A stretch of 64,000 nucleotides of DNA from positions 15,343,734-15,407,733 of the forward strand of contig ML677335.1 of assembly GCA_007922305.1 (NCBI GenBank), in the 5' to 3' direction. Position numbers and translations under genes: made by a program. Under the pieces are notes generated by a model. It did not search any database. It saw only the letters and a program-made list of their open reading frames with translations, and was not told the origin of the DNA. This document shows, one piece after another, positions 30,001-37,466 of the stretch; within the stretch, counting starts at the first letter, position 1, and each line of letters opens with the position of its first letter. The DNA is from Dermatemys mawii. Lineage: Eukaryota > Chordata > Testudines > Dermatemydidae.

Positions 30001-33000
30001 TCACTCAGATAGAGCTACTTTCTTGATCAATGAAGCTTCCGGCCTTTAGCCAGGACATCACATTAGTATAAAACACTTATAGCTCTGTCAACTTTCACAG
30101 CACAAACAAAATATGAGAAATTCTTTGCACCCAAGAACTTACAATCTAAATACTACAGAACAGGAAACAGGTTAACACTGTTCAGCTCAGGACATTCTCA
30201 CCTTGTACATGTGCCTTTGGTTCATGGCACTGTGTGTACTCAGATTTTTCAGATAGACCTGACAAAGTAAGATTGTTTCTTAAAAATGAATACTTAACTG
30301 AAGAGTATGTCTGAGTTAAGTAGAACAAATGACAATTTCTCTCTGTTGCAACAAAATGTGGCATCTCCAAATGTTTCCGTGCTCCACATATGGATAACCA
30401 CAAATTCACACAATATACCCATATTAATCCCAATGTAACTTAAAAAAATACAAGTTTTACTGTTTCTAAATAATTTATAAACATGGCTATATCAGGCAGG
30501 AAACTAATTCACTTCAGCTACTGAGACACTAGCTAGACAATAATAAAAAAATAATAATGCTAAGATTTACACAAGGCTATTTGAATTTCACCATGGAACA
30601 TGTACCTCAGAGTGGCACCTTGGAACTCCTCCTATCACCACTGAGAGGAATAACTCAGATTGGTGGACAGAGAGCTCTGCAATTACACAATCCAGACTGC
30701 ATCACAGGAACGCCATTACAGTGATTTCTCTGTCCTTGTAAGAGGAATATGAGCACAATATCAAGCACAAGCAGCATTACTACAGTACCTTCAAAATAAC
30801 TATTTCATAGAATCATTGAAAAAAATCTATATCTGCTTAACAGTAAGGTCATAAAACATTACCAGTCCTCCAAACATAAAGATGGTTGCAGATACATCTT
30901 GGAGGATGTTTTTACCAAACTGGCAGCCTATAAAATTTTGTAGCTGATGAAGACAATAGTTTAGGACTGAAGCATTAAAGTAATCAAACCTGATTATGTC
31001 ATTCAAAATGAAAGAGCTAAAATAGAGAAAATGTGATATTCGAAAGATCTATAATATCACATCTGTGGATAATCCTTTCTTGAACTGTGTTTTGGATTTA
31101 TTATTGTGTTCTTGGCCTTCCAGCACAAATATAAGTTTAATCAGATAGAATTGTGAAGTTGCTAGCCTGCTTGTGCTAAAAACCAAAGTGCCTTGATCCA
31201 ACAACACACAATTTACTCTTAGATATGGAACTCACAGTACAACTTAAACACTAACTGCAATTAAGGACAGTTTGGAAACCCTTTCATAGGAGGATCTGAA
31301 ATACCTAGTTATCGGTGGCGGACAGATGATGATCTGAAACAACACCCATTCTTTGCTGGTGCACAGAAATTCCCCAGGCATAAAGGAGACTCTCATGAAC
31401 CCTGTCCCTGACAGGACCATTTTTTAACTTTCTCCCCAAGTTAAAAAAAAATTGAAAAAGCTGAGAATGTGTTTTTAGCAATATAAATAATCAAAGGATA
31501 CAGCATCCATGGCTATCAAATGAAATCTCCTATTCCTTGCTTCTTCCCTGTTCACAGAAATAATAATTTTGTTTGAGTAAAAGTTCAGTTTAAATACAAA
31601 AATCTCTGATAGAAGTGACCATTACCTATCCCATTCTTCTGCTGCAATTTGTCTGTCAGCCACCTTGACCTGTTTTACTTTCTGGAATGGTTTTGTGAGT
31701 AGGGCATCTTCATTACTTGTCCTATGCATGGGGAAAACGTGAGGAATAAATTATTCAAAAAGTTTTCATATACAGTAAGTTCTAGTACACCAAAGTCAGC
31801 TTGGGAAGTCAGCAGCTTGAATGTTATAAAGAAAAGATTGTTGTACAGACTAGCATTGTTTGCCTCTTGTTAAGACAAGGCTATACTACCATGCTGCAGC
31901 TGAGCCGCTGTAGCATATCTGGTGAAGATATGCTATGCCAACAGGAGAGTGCTCTCCCGTCAGCATAATTACTCCATCTCCGCAAGAGGCAGAAGCTATG
32001 TCAGCGGGAGAGCATCTCCCGCTGACAACGCAGTGTGGACACTGCTTTAAGTCAATGTAACTTACGGTCGCTCCAGCTATGTGCCAGAACAAAGGGTAGA
32101 GAAGATGATTTCTCTGAAACAATTTCCATCTAACAACTAGAATGATTAATGCATAGTGGCACTTGGAAAAATAAAGTGAACAAAAAAGTCAATATTTTTA
32201 ATAGAAGACAACTAAAAATTCTAAAAAGTGAAAAAACACCTACATTTCTTTTAATGATTAAAGCACCTTAAAGGTCAGATACAAAATGCAGTCAGACACT
32301 ACAAAACATTTCCCCTTACTTTCACTACAGAAAATATAAAAGGCTCCCAGAAAAGGTCCCAGAAAACCTGACTGGAATGGAGCCTGACAGAAGATTAAGG
32401 AAAAGAGTCACAAACAGATCCTGGAACAAAAAAATAATTCCTGAATCAATTCAGAACAAATCTGTAGTGCTGTGGGTGAACAGTTAGAGAAGCGCAGTGC
32501 CACAGCAGAAAAAAACTTCCCAATAAAAGAAGAAGTCAGACAGTAAAACGTCAGGGTCACAAAGTGTATGAACCGCTAAATAAAATTGACGAGGCTGAGC
32601 TTAAATGAGCCTCTCAAGGGCTAAGTGCAAGTTAACTGACCCAATTTGTTGGTCTCTTGAAGCCTGGCTTAACAGAGAGAACAGGCTAGAAGAAATTAAA
32701 TAATTATCAAGCAGTATTAGTGTTTCCTTTCTGTGAGGTAGGTGTTTTATTCCTACAAAGCCTGCTGCCACCTGGCCTTGGTTGTTTTGATCTCTCTTTG
32801 CAGCTCCACAAGTCCTGGTGGGTGGTAACAAAATTATATGAAATCGAACACAGCAGCCAAAACCCAGCCATTGATGCTAGTGCTTGGAAAAACAAAGCAC
32901 TCAGCTGTGAGATCTGAGAGTCATACAGACACCAGATGGATGTGGCAGAACTGATCTTTCTCAGTTGCTCCTTGGAGGCAACATGCTCTGACAAGCCTGA

Positions 33001-36000
33001 GGAGGCAGTGGCATAGGAATACGTATGTTTTCCTGTGAGTATATTTTTATTTTTCACAAACAGCTTCACTATGACAGAGTTAAAAAACTAGGGTATTCTA
33101 TATAGAGAGAGAGAGAGCTATAAGCCAAACGCACGCAAGAAATGTAATGTACAGTGTCAGTATTATAACGCATTACCTTTTATTCCTTTGGTCAGATTTC
33201 TCTCCACTCTCATCATCACTAAAATCAGAATCATAGCCTCCCCGGCCATGTACCTGGAAATAATTAAGAAATAAAGGAAAATTATCACAACACAATAAAA
33301 TTAGAATCTTAGAAATGTAGGACTGGAAGGGACATTGAATGGTCATCTAATCCAGCCCTATACACTGAGTTAGGACAAAGCATAGCTGGATCATCCCCAA
33401 CAGCCGTTTGTCTAACCTGTTCTCCAACGATGGGGATTCCACAATCTTCCTTGGAAGCCTATCCCAGTGCTTAAGTATCCTTAGAAGAGTAGCCTCACAT
33501 AGACTGCGTTGCAGTAACCCAATCTGGAGTTCAACAGTACAGGTAACTGTGTCTTGTTCAGTATCAGAAAAAAATAGTCACAGTGACCTAACTACTAGCA
33601 GTTGGAAAAACGCATTTCTGACTACTAACAATACCAGGTGAACGTTACAATGGTGCACCTACAGTGGCTATATCCTGCCACCTACAAATCTCATGCTGGA
33701 GAGAGAATAGCATCCTTAGCTAGGCTGCTTGCAAGCTTGTGGACCAAATATATATTATGCTGAATACCACTGCTTTTGTGTAGCAATGATCAAGCAGATT
33801 AAAAAAAAAAGAAAAGGTGGGTTTTTTACACTTTAATTTTATTATTGGGTTGTTGGAGTTTTGCTTTCCTTCCTGTTCTTGGTTTGAAACTACAGATTGT
33901 TCCCCCGCCCGCCTCATTCCTCCTTCTAGAAAACGGGGACAAGACTGGTCTGGAGAAATAACATCCCTCCATTATTCTCCATGCAACTCAGTAAATTCCC
34001 CTGCTTCCCATCTCACACACACACTACTATGGAGGCCAAAGAGGACATATTTCTTGGGGAAAAACAGAGATGTGACGAGTACTTGCTGGAGCACTATGGA
34101 GAGATAAGTGGATTTAATTAGCAATACAGAGTCTGGAGGGGATCAACTTGCTATTCATCCATTAACTAAAAACTCAGTTCTTGTATTCTCTTTTTCATAT
34201 CTCAGAAATGTAGAAGATGTTGCTGAGGCATTATCTGAAGAGTTGTAGCAACACCAAGTAAACTACTTATACTGGAGAGGTGCACCCACATCTATGTATC
34301 TCCTAATTAGCCATTACAATTTCTCTCCTTTATATTTTTCAGGAACCTCTCCAAGAAACTAAACAAAAAAAAATAATAAAGGATGACAGGTGCCACTCTA
34401 CACTACTGCAGTGTCAGAGTAGCCAGCATGTATTGGCATAGAAGCTGCAATGGTCCAATAAATCCTTCCAAGACAACCCCACAATGCTCTAAACCAGTGA
34501 TACTCAGACTGAGGTTCTCAAGCCCCAAGTAGCTCTTTGATATGTTTCCTGCCTTCGACGCATGACATTAAAACACTGTATGACTGAATATATAGTACTA
34601 TAGTAAACAAAACAAATAATTCACACTACTGTGGCTCTTTTTGGTAATGTTGATTGCTAGTTTGATTCCTGAATCACTGAAGTTTGAGTATCAGTGCTCT
34701 AGATAAGTGGTTTTCAAACTGTGGGTCACGACCCAGTACTGGGTTACCGAATGTAAGACACTGGGTCACAGTGACTCTGGTCAGCACCGCCGACGAGGCT
34801 GTTAAAAGTCCTGTCGACAGTGCTGCCTGGCTAAGGCAGGCTAGACCCTACCTGTTCTGTCACCGTGCTGTGCCCTGGAAGCGGCAGCAGCAGGTCTGAC
34901 TCCTAGGCAGGGGGAGGGCACAGTGCTCCCCATGCTGCCCCCACCCCGAGCACCAGCTCCGCACTCCCATTGGCTGGTGGGGTCACCGGGGGGGGGGAGG
35001 GGGCGGTGCCTGCTGGCAAGTGCAGCGCACCTCCGCCTAGGAGCTGGACCTGCTGCTGGCTGCTTCCAGGGCATAGCACGGTCAACAGTGCCAGGACAGA
35101 AGGGAAGCCTGCCCTTGCACCCCGGCTGCGCTGCTATTCAGGAGCTGCCGGAAGTAAACCCATTCCCCAATCCCCTGCTCCAGCCCTGAGCCCCCCCTCC
35201 CAAAAACCAGAGCCCCTTCCTGCATCCCAAATCCCTCATCCCCACCCCCCACCCTAGAGCCTGTACCCCAATCCCAGAGCCCTGACCCCCTCCCACACCC
35301 TAACCCAGAGCCCATTTCCACACCTTTAATCCCTCATTCCCTGCCCCACCCCACCCCACAGCCTTTACCCCTGCACCCAAACCCTCTACCCCATTCCAGA
35401 GCCTCTCCCACACTCTAAACCTCCACAAGGGGTGTAGTTCCCAGAGCTGATGCACTGTCTACACTGGTGCTTTACAGCGCTGAAACTTGTGCAGCTCAGG
35501 GGGGTCTTTTTTCACACCCCTAAGCAAGAAAATTGCAGCACTGTAAATTGCCAGTGTAGACAAGCACTGAGTTTAATTCGCTCAGAAACATAGTGCAGTA
35601 TGTCTCAATGAATAATTAAGGTCTAGTAAATCATTTTCCTGTTTTGGGAAAAAATGTAAGAACCTAAAAGTCATCTAATTTATTGACCAACATGCACCTT
35701 TTTGTGCCAAAGAGAATTAACTGTTCTATAGGAGAGAAACAAAACACTGAAACAGCAAAACTAAAACAAGTGACTCCAATTATGTCTTGTTACCAATTTA
35801 AACCATGAACATTTAAATCAGTCCAACTTTTTGGCTCAGTTAACAGGCTGGTGTATTCATCTGAGATACAAATCACTAATAGCAACAGCACCCACACCAG
35901 CGATCTCAACAGTACAGAGCAGTCACTGCAGAAGAGAAGGAACCCATCTACACTAGGGTGAAGCACATTGGTGGAATGGGCAAGGAGAAAAGACATTAGC

Positions 36001-36470
36001 AAAATAAAGAGTCAAAAAGTTTTAATAAGTTCAGTTCTCAAATGATAAAGTCAATATAAAGATAATAAAGAAGATGATCAAGGGACCAGAGGTTTGATGG
36101 GCCTCAAAGAAAAGTCCCACTGAAAATCTGCCGAAGATATTGGTCAGGAATCACTGACAAAACAAATGTTCATGCTTCAAAACAATAGGGAGTCGCCTGA
36201 CAGGTGGGGTCAGAAGCGGACAGAGAGGAACAGGAGTACGATGCGGATCACATCAGCCCAGAAGAAAAACGCCCCCCGTCTCGTGGGGGGCCTCTCCCTC
36301 CCCCACCCTCTGAACGGCCTTCCCCTCGATGAGGGGAGAGGGGGTCTCTTGCTACCCAGCCTCCCCCCACGGGCGGGTCGGTGGCTACTCCGGGCCCCGC
36401 TCTCCCCGCCCCAGGGAGCGCCGCGCCTGTTACTCACGGCCTGGGAGAGCAGCAGCTGGGCCGGCACCAT
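2961..36470 (-). CDS. FRA10AC1: FRA10AC1 gene, coding exons 1-10 (3' end beyond window)
   Basis: Ten coding exons on the minus strand join in one frame: 36438-36470, 33177-33253, 31626-31721, 31502-31547, 28575-28651, 27481-27564, 26875-26959, 16937-16982, 5154-5267 and 2961-3003 (701 nt; 233 codons plus 2 nt). Human FRA10AC1 is about 315 residues, so the lysine/serine-rich C-terminus lies beyond the left edge. Matching blocks recalled from the family include [43 protein letters not shown] and [12 protein letters not shown]. Cysteines C186-x4-C191 and C222-x2-C225 could form a zinc site (inference). The human protein is nuclear, spliceosome-associated and linked to a neurodevelopmental disorder; its 5' UTR carries the FRA10A fragile-site CGG repeat. 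Every junction has AG/GT and matching phase. Identity is very secure; exon 1 is slightly less so because the N-terminus differs from human. Confidence 0.95.
3004..5153 (-). other. FRA10AC1: FRA10AC1 intron 9
   Basis: 2150 nt, half of it a CR1 3' fragment at 3595-4670 (listed separately). The remaining stretches 3010-3590 and 4680-5150 show no recognisable element. Confidence 0.75.
3595..4670 (-). mobile_element. CR1 LINE 3' fragment
   Basis: The plus strand shows the reverse complement of a CR1 3' end: AATCATAGAAATGGCTGGAA at the 3' tip, then GATTCCACAACCTCCCTTGG, CCAGAACTGGATACAGTACT and GATCCACTATAACTCCCAGA. It is 5' truncated and heavily mutated, lying inside FRA10AC1 intron 9 in the same orientation as the gene. 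Confidence 0.9.
5154..5267 (-). CDS. FRA10AC1: FRA10AC1 coding exon 9
   Basis: 114 nt, acceptor TTGACAG, donor GTAAGT. It encodes [20 protein letters not shown] then [17 protein letters not shown], closely matching the human core. It holds C186 and C191, the first pair of a possible zinc-binding site. The second pair is in exon 10. Confidence 0.97.
6646..6870 (+). repeat. MIR-like SINE copy
   Basis: Contains the MIR core and tail words ATTATCCCCATTTTACCGAT, GAGGAAACTCAGACC, GGCAGAGCCCAGGTTAGAAC. Ancient and diverged. Confidence 0.75.
7474..7783 (+). mobile_element. hAT-like MITE with GC-rich internal repeats
   Basis: The ends ATGTTTCCTCTAATTTTT and CTGGAGGGAACTT form imperfect inverted repeats. 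Inside, the block AAATGAATTTTGTTATGT occurs twice in tandem (7506-7545 region), and GC-rich units ending in GAGAGG(C/T)GCCTGTCCC are repeated (7670-7730). It has no coding capacity. Confidence 0.55.
11064..11083 (+). repeat. (GGAA)n microsatellite
   Basis: Five GAAG units in a row. Confidence 0.95.
11324..11577. repeat. Foldback pair of a turtle interspersed repeat
   Basis: Left arm 11377-11466 and right arm 11477-11566 are inverted copies around a 10-nt loop. Each arm carries TTATTGGACTAA, CTGTTGGTGAA and GAGCTCTTCTTCAGGT-type words. The two strands therefore read as near-identical peptides. The same family occurs singly at 23420-23545 and, inverted, at 58186-58243. Confidence 0.85.
11579..11835 (+). 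repeat. L2/MIR-like repeat
   Basis: Shows CATAGCACCTAGTAGC, CACTGTGGTAGGTGCTGTGC and AAGGAGTTTACAAACTAAGT, the words of a widespread sauropsid L2/MIR-type 3' end. It abuts the foldback repeat directly. Confidence 0.7.
12240..12535 (+). repeat. L2/MIR-like repeat
   Basis: Contains CACTGTGCTAGGTGCTGTAC, CAGTCCCTGCTCTGAAATGC and TAACTTGCCTAGG, and ends GTCTACTGGATCGTGCTGCC. Same family as 11579-11835 but with the MIR-like tail. Confidence 0.75.
14168..14704 (+). mobile_element. hAT transposon arm
   Basis: Starts CTAGGGCTGTCAATTACTCA and includes the ATTAATCG-like terminal words, then CATTTTCAAATGTATTGATT, CTTTATCGTGAAAGTGCAGC and GTAAAACTTTAGAG. It matches both arms of the element at 1-1148. 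Only one arm is present, ending near GGTATTTACATGCC. Confidence 0.8.
14893..14988 (-). repeat. Turtle SINE-like fragment
   Basis: The plus strand shows CTTGTGGCACCTTAGAGACT then AGCATAAGCTTTCATGGGC, the reverse complement of the block at 23600-23690 (GTTAGTCTCTAAGGTGCC). Confidence 0.75.
16937..16982 (-). CDS. FRA10AC1: FRA10AC1 coding exon 8
   Basis: 46 nt, acceptor TCACAG, donor GTAATA. It encodes [15 protein letters not shown], matching human FGFRWRVEKEVISGK. It is isolated between introns of 9.9 and 11.7 kb but keeps phase 0 in and 1 out, as required by its neighbours. Confidence 0.95.
17443..17696. mobile_element. MITE with 13-bp perfect terminal inverted repeats
   Basis: GTCTACACTACAA at 17443-17455 is mirrored exactly by TTGTAGTGTAGAC at 17684-17696. 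The 254-bp body is non-coding. The superfamily is not determined. Confidence 0.75.
17732..17800 (+). repeat. hAT-type repeat fragment
   Basis: Begins CAGGGGTCGGCAACCTTTCA and GATGTGCCGA, a word set typical of a sauropsid hAT family. Its right end is unclear. Confidence 0.5.
18704..19715 (-). mobile_element. CR1 LINE 3' part with reverse transcriptase remnant
   Basis: Minus-strand CR1: the 3' tip is at 18704 (plus strand AAATCATAGAATATTAGGGT) and the truncated 5' side is near 19715. The open frame 19230-19727 reads as the C-terminal part of the CR1 reverse transcriptase, with [15 protein letters not shown], then [28 protein letters not shown], and [12 protein letters not shown]. The catalytic FADD is FAGD here, so the enzyme would be dead even if expressed. 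CR1 encodes an endonuclease and reverse transcriptase for retrotransposition. Confidence 0.92.
19765..19995 (+). repeat. Possible Tigger-like DNA element fragment
   Basis: Has CAGAATCGCCCGCCCTACAG and CGTAAAGCTGAAATTGCGCA. I link these to a turtle Tigger-like family only by loose resemblance. No inverted ends were seen. Confidence 0.35.
20878..21221. mobile_element. Tigger/pogo-like MITE with TA duplication
   Basis: Perfect 20-bp inverted ends CAGTAGAACCTCAGAGTTAC (left) and its complement at the right, flanked by TA on both sides (20876-20877 and 21222-21223). The 344-bp body includes a CAAA/CCAA run near 20985-21016. The structure fits a non-autonomous Tc1/mariner-Tigger element. Confidence 0.88.
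22790..22870 (+). repeat. MIR-like fragment
   Basis: Words GTGAACAAGTCATTTGAGCT and GGAAAACTGGGCAGAATGAC resemble the MIR segment GGCAAGTCACTT...GTAAAATGGG. Diverged. Confidence 0.5.
23415..23700 (+). repeat. Two adjoining turtle SINE-like repeats
   Basis: The first part (to about 23545) has GTGGTCCCAGGATATTGGAG and CTGTTGGTGAAATAGACAA. The second has GCATCTGATGAAGTGGGTTC, CCACGAAAGCTTATGC and GTTAGTCTCTAAGGTGCC. Both families recur in foldback form at 11377-11566 and 37264-37462. Confidence 0.75.
24640..24925 (+). repeat. Degenerate short tandem array
   Basis: A word of the form (T/C)CCTGGTATCC(T/C)(A/G)A(C/T)CC recurs near 24688, 24767 and 24840, interspersed with TGACT- and CTGACC-rich spacer. 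Low-complexity, no coding signal. Confidence 0.5.
26875..26959 (-). CDS. FRA10AC1: FRA10AC1 coding exon 7
   Basis: 85 nt, acceptor TTACAG, donor GTACAT. It encodes [20 protein letters not shown] then LSRYKENK, nearly identical to the human sequence. It ends on a codon boundary and is followed by a 9.9-kb intron filled with repeats. Confidence 0.97.
26960..27480 (-). other. FRA10AC1: FRA10AC1 intron 6
   Basis: 521 nt of AT-rich sequence with no recognisable repeat or coding block. Confidence 0.75.
27481..27564 (-). CDS. FRA10AC1: FRA10AC1 coding exon 6
   Basis: 84 nt, acceptor TCACAG, donor GTAACT. It encodes [20 protein letters not shown] and DAVDMNW across the joins, matching human NDKTDLDVIRENHRFLWKEE. 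The phase continues from exon 5 (2 nt carried) to exon 7. Confidence 0.96.
27565..28574 (-). other. FRA10AC1: FRA10AC1 intron 5
   Basis: 1010 nt, AT-rich. A run of 20 A lies at 28532-28551 (a T run on the gene strand, 19 nt inside the donor side of the intron). No other recognisable feature was seen. The small open frame at 27789-28007 has no similarity I know. Confidence 0.75.
28532..28551 (+). repeat. A20 run
   Basis: Twenty consecutive A. No SINE body is attached that I can recognise. Confidence 0.95.
28575..28651 (-). CDS. FRA10AC1: FRA10AC1 coding exon 5
   Basis: 77 nt, acceptor ATTCAG, donor GTAAGT. It encodes [20 protein letters not shown] followed by DFQRS, matching the human block [20 protein letters not shown]. 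It starts in phase 0, immediately after the U12-type intron. Confidence 0.96.
28652..31501 (-). other. FRA10AC1: FRA10AC1 intron 4, U12-type (minor spliceosome) intron
   Basis: 2850 nt. The donor at 31493-31501 reads GTATCCTTT, a full match to the U12 consensus RTATCCTTT. The motif TTCCTTAAT at 28666-28674 matches the U12 branch-site consensus TTCCTTRAY, with its adenines about 15 nt from the acceptor AG (28652-28653), the spacing typical of U12 introns. Only weak polypyrimidine lies between them. Inside the intron I see AT-rich unique sequence, a run of 20 A just outside in intron 5, and no clear transposon. Confidence 0.9.
31502..31547 (-). CDS. FRA10AC1: FRA10AC1 coding exon 4
   Basis: 46 nt after acceptor AACAG. 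It encodes [15 protein letters not shown], almost identical to human [15 protein letters not shown]. The donor is GTATCCTTT, the U12-type consensus, not the ordinary GTAAGT type. Confidence 0.95.
31626..31721 (-). CDS. FRA10AC1: FRA10AC1 coding exon 3
   Basis: 96 nt between acceptor CATAG and donor GTAATG, phase 2 in and 2 out. It encodes residues 37-69, including [20 protein letters not shown], matching the human segment LLLKRPFQKEKHGKVAHKQV. The intron to exon 4 is only 78 nt, near the vertebrate minimum. Confidence 0.95.
31722..33176 (-). other. FRA10AC1: FRA10AC1 intron 2
   Basis: 1455 nt, with a MITE-like repeat at 31872-32080 and a short (AG)7 run at 33104-33117. The stretch 32100-33100 contains small open frames on both strands but no recognisable coding or repeat sequence. 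Confidence 0.75.
31872..32080. repeat. MITE-like repeat
   Basis: Contains ACTCCATCTCCGCAAGAGGC (cf. ACTCCACCTCCGCAAGAGAC in the MITE at 17443-17696), GCGGGAGAGCATCTCCCGCT as an internal palindrome, and CAGTGTGGACACTGC. Ends were not defined. Confidence 0.6.
33177..33253 (-). CDS. FRA10AC1: FRA10AC1 coding exon 2
   Basis: 77 nt, acceptor TTTCCAG, donor GTAATG. It encodes [20 protein letters not shown] followed by DQRNK, the acidic N-terminal block of the family (human begins [15 protein letters not shown]). The first codon is GTA where human has ATG. The only ATG near the acceptor (at exon position 5) is out of frame. Confidence 0.95.
33304..33495 (-). mobile_element. CR1 LINE 3' fragment
   Basis: The plus strand shows GGACTGGAAGGGACATTGAA, GGTCATCTAATCCAGCCC and GGGGATTCCACAATCTTCCT, the complement of a CR1 3' tail. 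Confidence 0.85.
34495..34696. mobile_element. Short hAT MITE with flanking duplication
   Basis: Inverted ends CAGTGATACTCAGACT and AGTTTGAGTATCAGTG match at 14 of 16. The flanking 8-mers CTCTAAAC and CTCTAGAT (6 of 8 equal) are compatible with a decayed 8-bp hAT duplication. Confidence 0.75.
34705..35440 (+). repeat. GC-rich hAT-like repeat
   Basis: Starts AAGTGGTTTTCAAACTGTGG, then GGGTCACGACCCAGTACTGG, and continues GC-rich to a CCC-rich tail with repeated CAGAGCC words (35170-35410). The beginning matches a common turtle hAT family; the right end is uncertain. The open frames here are compositional. Confidence 0.6.
35456..35562. mobile_element. Short MITE, 12-bp inverted ends
   Basis: TGTCTACACTGG at 35456-35467 mirrored by CCAGTGTAGACA at 35551-35562. 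Inner GCTTTACAGCGCTG and CAGCACTGTAAATTG extend the inverted repeat imperfectly. 107 bp. Confidence 0.75.
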
Positions 36471-37010
36471 GGCTGGGACGAGCGCAGGGGAGCGCTTCCC
36501 GCACGCGAACCGGCCGGTGGTCGGGCGCGTCCAGCCCCCAGCGAGAGGTGCAGGCCGCTCCGGCCCTCAGCGGCGTCCCTCCGCGTGAAAGGCCCGGCCG
36601 GAAACCGGGGCCGAGGCAGGAGAGAGCCGGGCCGGGGCAGGGCTCACTTAACGCGGCCTTACGCAATGAGCACCGCAGCCCGGCGGCCGAGGCTGCAGCC
36701 CTGGAGCGGGGCTGGCTGGAAAGACACCGACGGGAGGGAGGCTGCCCGCCGGAGAGACCCCTGCGCGGGCCTCCTCGGGGACAGGAACGCGAGCGCAGGG
36801 CTCGGCGCGACGGGCAGGTGAAGGGGCGTAATTCGAACCCAGAGCTGGCCCCAGCCCTGAGCAGCCACGAAACTGAGCAGGGCTGGGAGCAAAGCGAGCT
36901 AAGGCTTGGGCAGGGGGAGGTTAAAGAAAACCTCCTCTGCACCCGGGAGCCGTGCTGAGCGCGCTCCGGAATGCCTTGTCTCTCGCTATGCTGCTGCCGG
37001 GCTCCCCCCT
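36230..37010. promoter_or_regulatory. FRA10AC1: CpG island / FRA10AC1 promoter and 5' UTR
   Basis: This stretch is strikingly rich in G, C and CpG compared with the AT-rich surroundings, and it contains the first FRA10AC1 exon. Its long open frames on both strands (for example about 210 codons at 36329-36958) are a by-product of low A+T content and have no protein similarity I recognise. The transcription start probably lies within 36480-36700. No TATA box is obvious, as expected for a housekeeping CpG promoter. Unlike the human 5' UTR, no run of CGG triplets is visible. Confidence 0.8.
36438..36470 (-). CDS. FRA10AC1: FRA10AC1 coding exon 1 (start codon)
   Basis: Eleven codons, [11 protein letters not shown], followed by the donor GTGAGT. 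The ATG (36468-36470) has a good context, with G at -3 and G at +4, and lies in the CpG island. The exon ends on a whole codon and joins exon 2 in frame as ...[13 protein letters not shown]. In human the protein starts at the residue aligned with the first codon of exon 2. The start chosen here is therefore an inference from frame continuity: exon 2 has no in-frame ATG before the conserved block. Confidence 0.75.
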
Positions 37011-37235
37011 AAAGATACAGCCACCATCCGGCTTTGCTAGTGTTCTGTGTTCGAGTGCTGCGTCACTTGCGTGAAGTCACTCCCCCAGCCCTTTGGTCTG
37101 CTATGCTTTTTGGGGTTCCTCACACAGCTGCAGCCTTCCTGGCCACACAGCTTGCAGGGCTTTGGTAGACCCTAGCTCTGCAACACTATCCTGCTCCTGC
37201 CAGCATAGCCTGGAGAAAGTTTGCCATTCTGACTC

Positions 37236-37466
37236 AGAGGGGTAGCCCTGTTAGTCTGGATCTGCAAAAGCGACAAAGAGTCTTGGAGCACCTTATAGAC
37301 TAACAGATCTTAGGGATCATGAGCTTTTGTGGTCTTACCACTTCATCAGATGAATGATTTCCACAACATCCATCTGATGAAGTGGGTCTTAGCCCACAAA
37401 AGCTCATGATCCCTAAGATCTGTTAGTCTGTAAGGTGCTACAAGACTCTTTGTCGCTTTTGCCATT
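37236..37466. repeat. Foldback pair of a turtle SINE-like repeat
   Basis: Arms 37264-37352 and 37371-37462 are inverted copies with an 18-nt centre; apart from a small gap near the loop side only a couple of mismatches are visible. Each arm has GACAAAGAGTCTTG, ACTAACAGATCTTAGGGATC and AGCTTTTGTGG. The family also appears at 23600-23690 and 58498-58645. Confidence 0.9.

Larger units (their letters stand above)
33254..36437 (-). other. FRA10AC1: FRA10AC1 intron 1
   Basis: 3184 nt. It contains a CR1 3' fragment (33304-33495), a small hAT element (34495-34696), a GC-rich hAT-like repeat (34705-35440) and a MITE (35456-35562), each listed separately. The stretch 33500-34490 and the tail 35570-36160 show nothing I recognise. 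Confidence 0.8.

Noticed and set aside
30841..30945. Possible extra exon on the minus strand (reads [14 protein letters not shown])
   Set aside because: Exons 4 and 5 already join in frame as in the family, and the block has no counterpart in FRA10AC1.
36329..36958. Long open frame (about 210 codons) on the plus strand in the CpG island
   Set aside because: Low A+T content makes stops rare; overlapping frames on both strands are equally open and none resembles a known protein.
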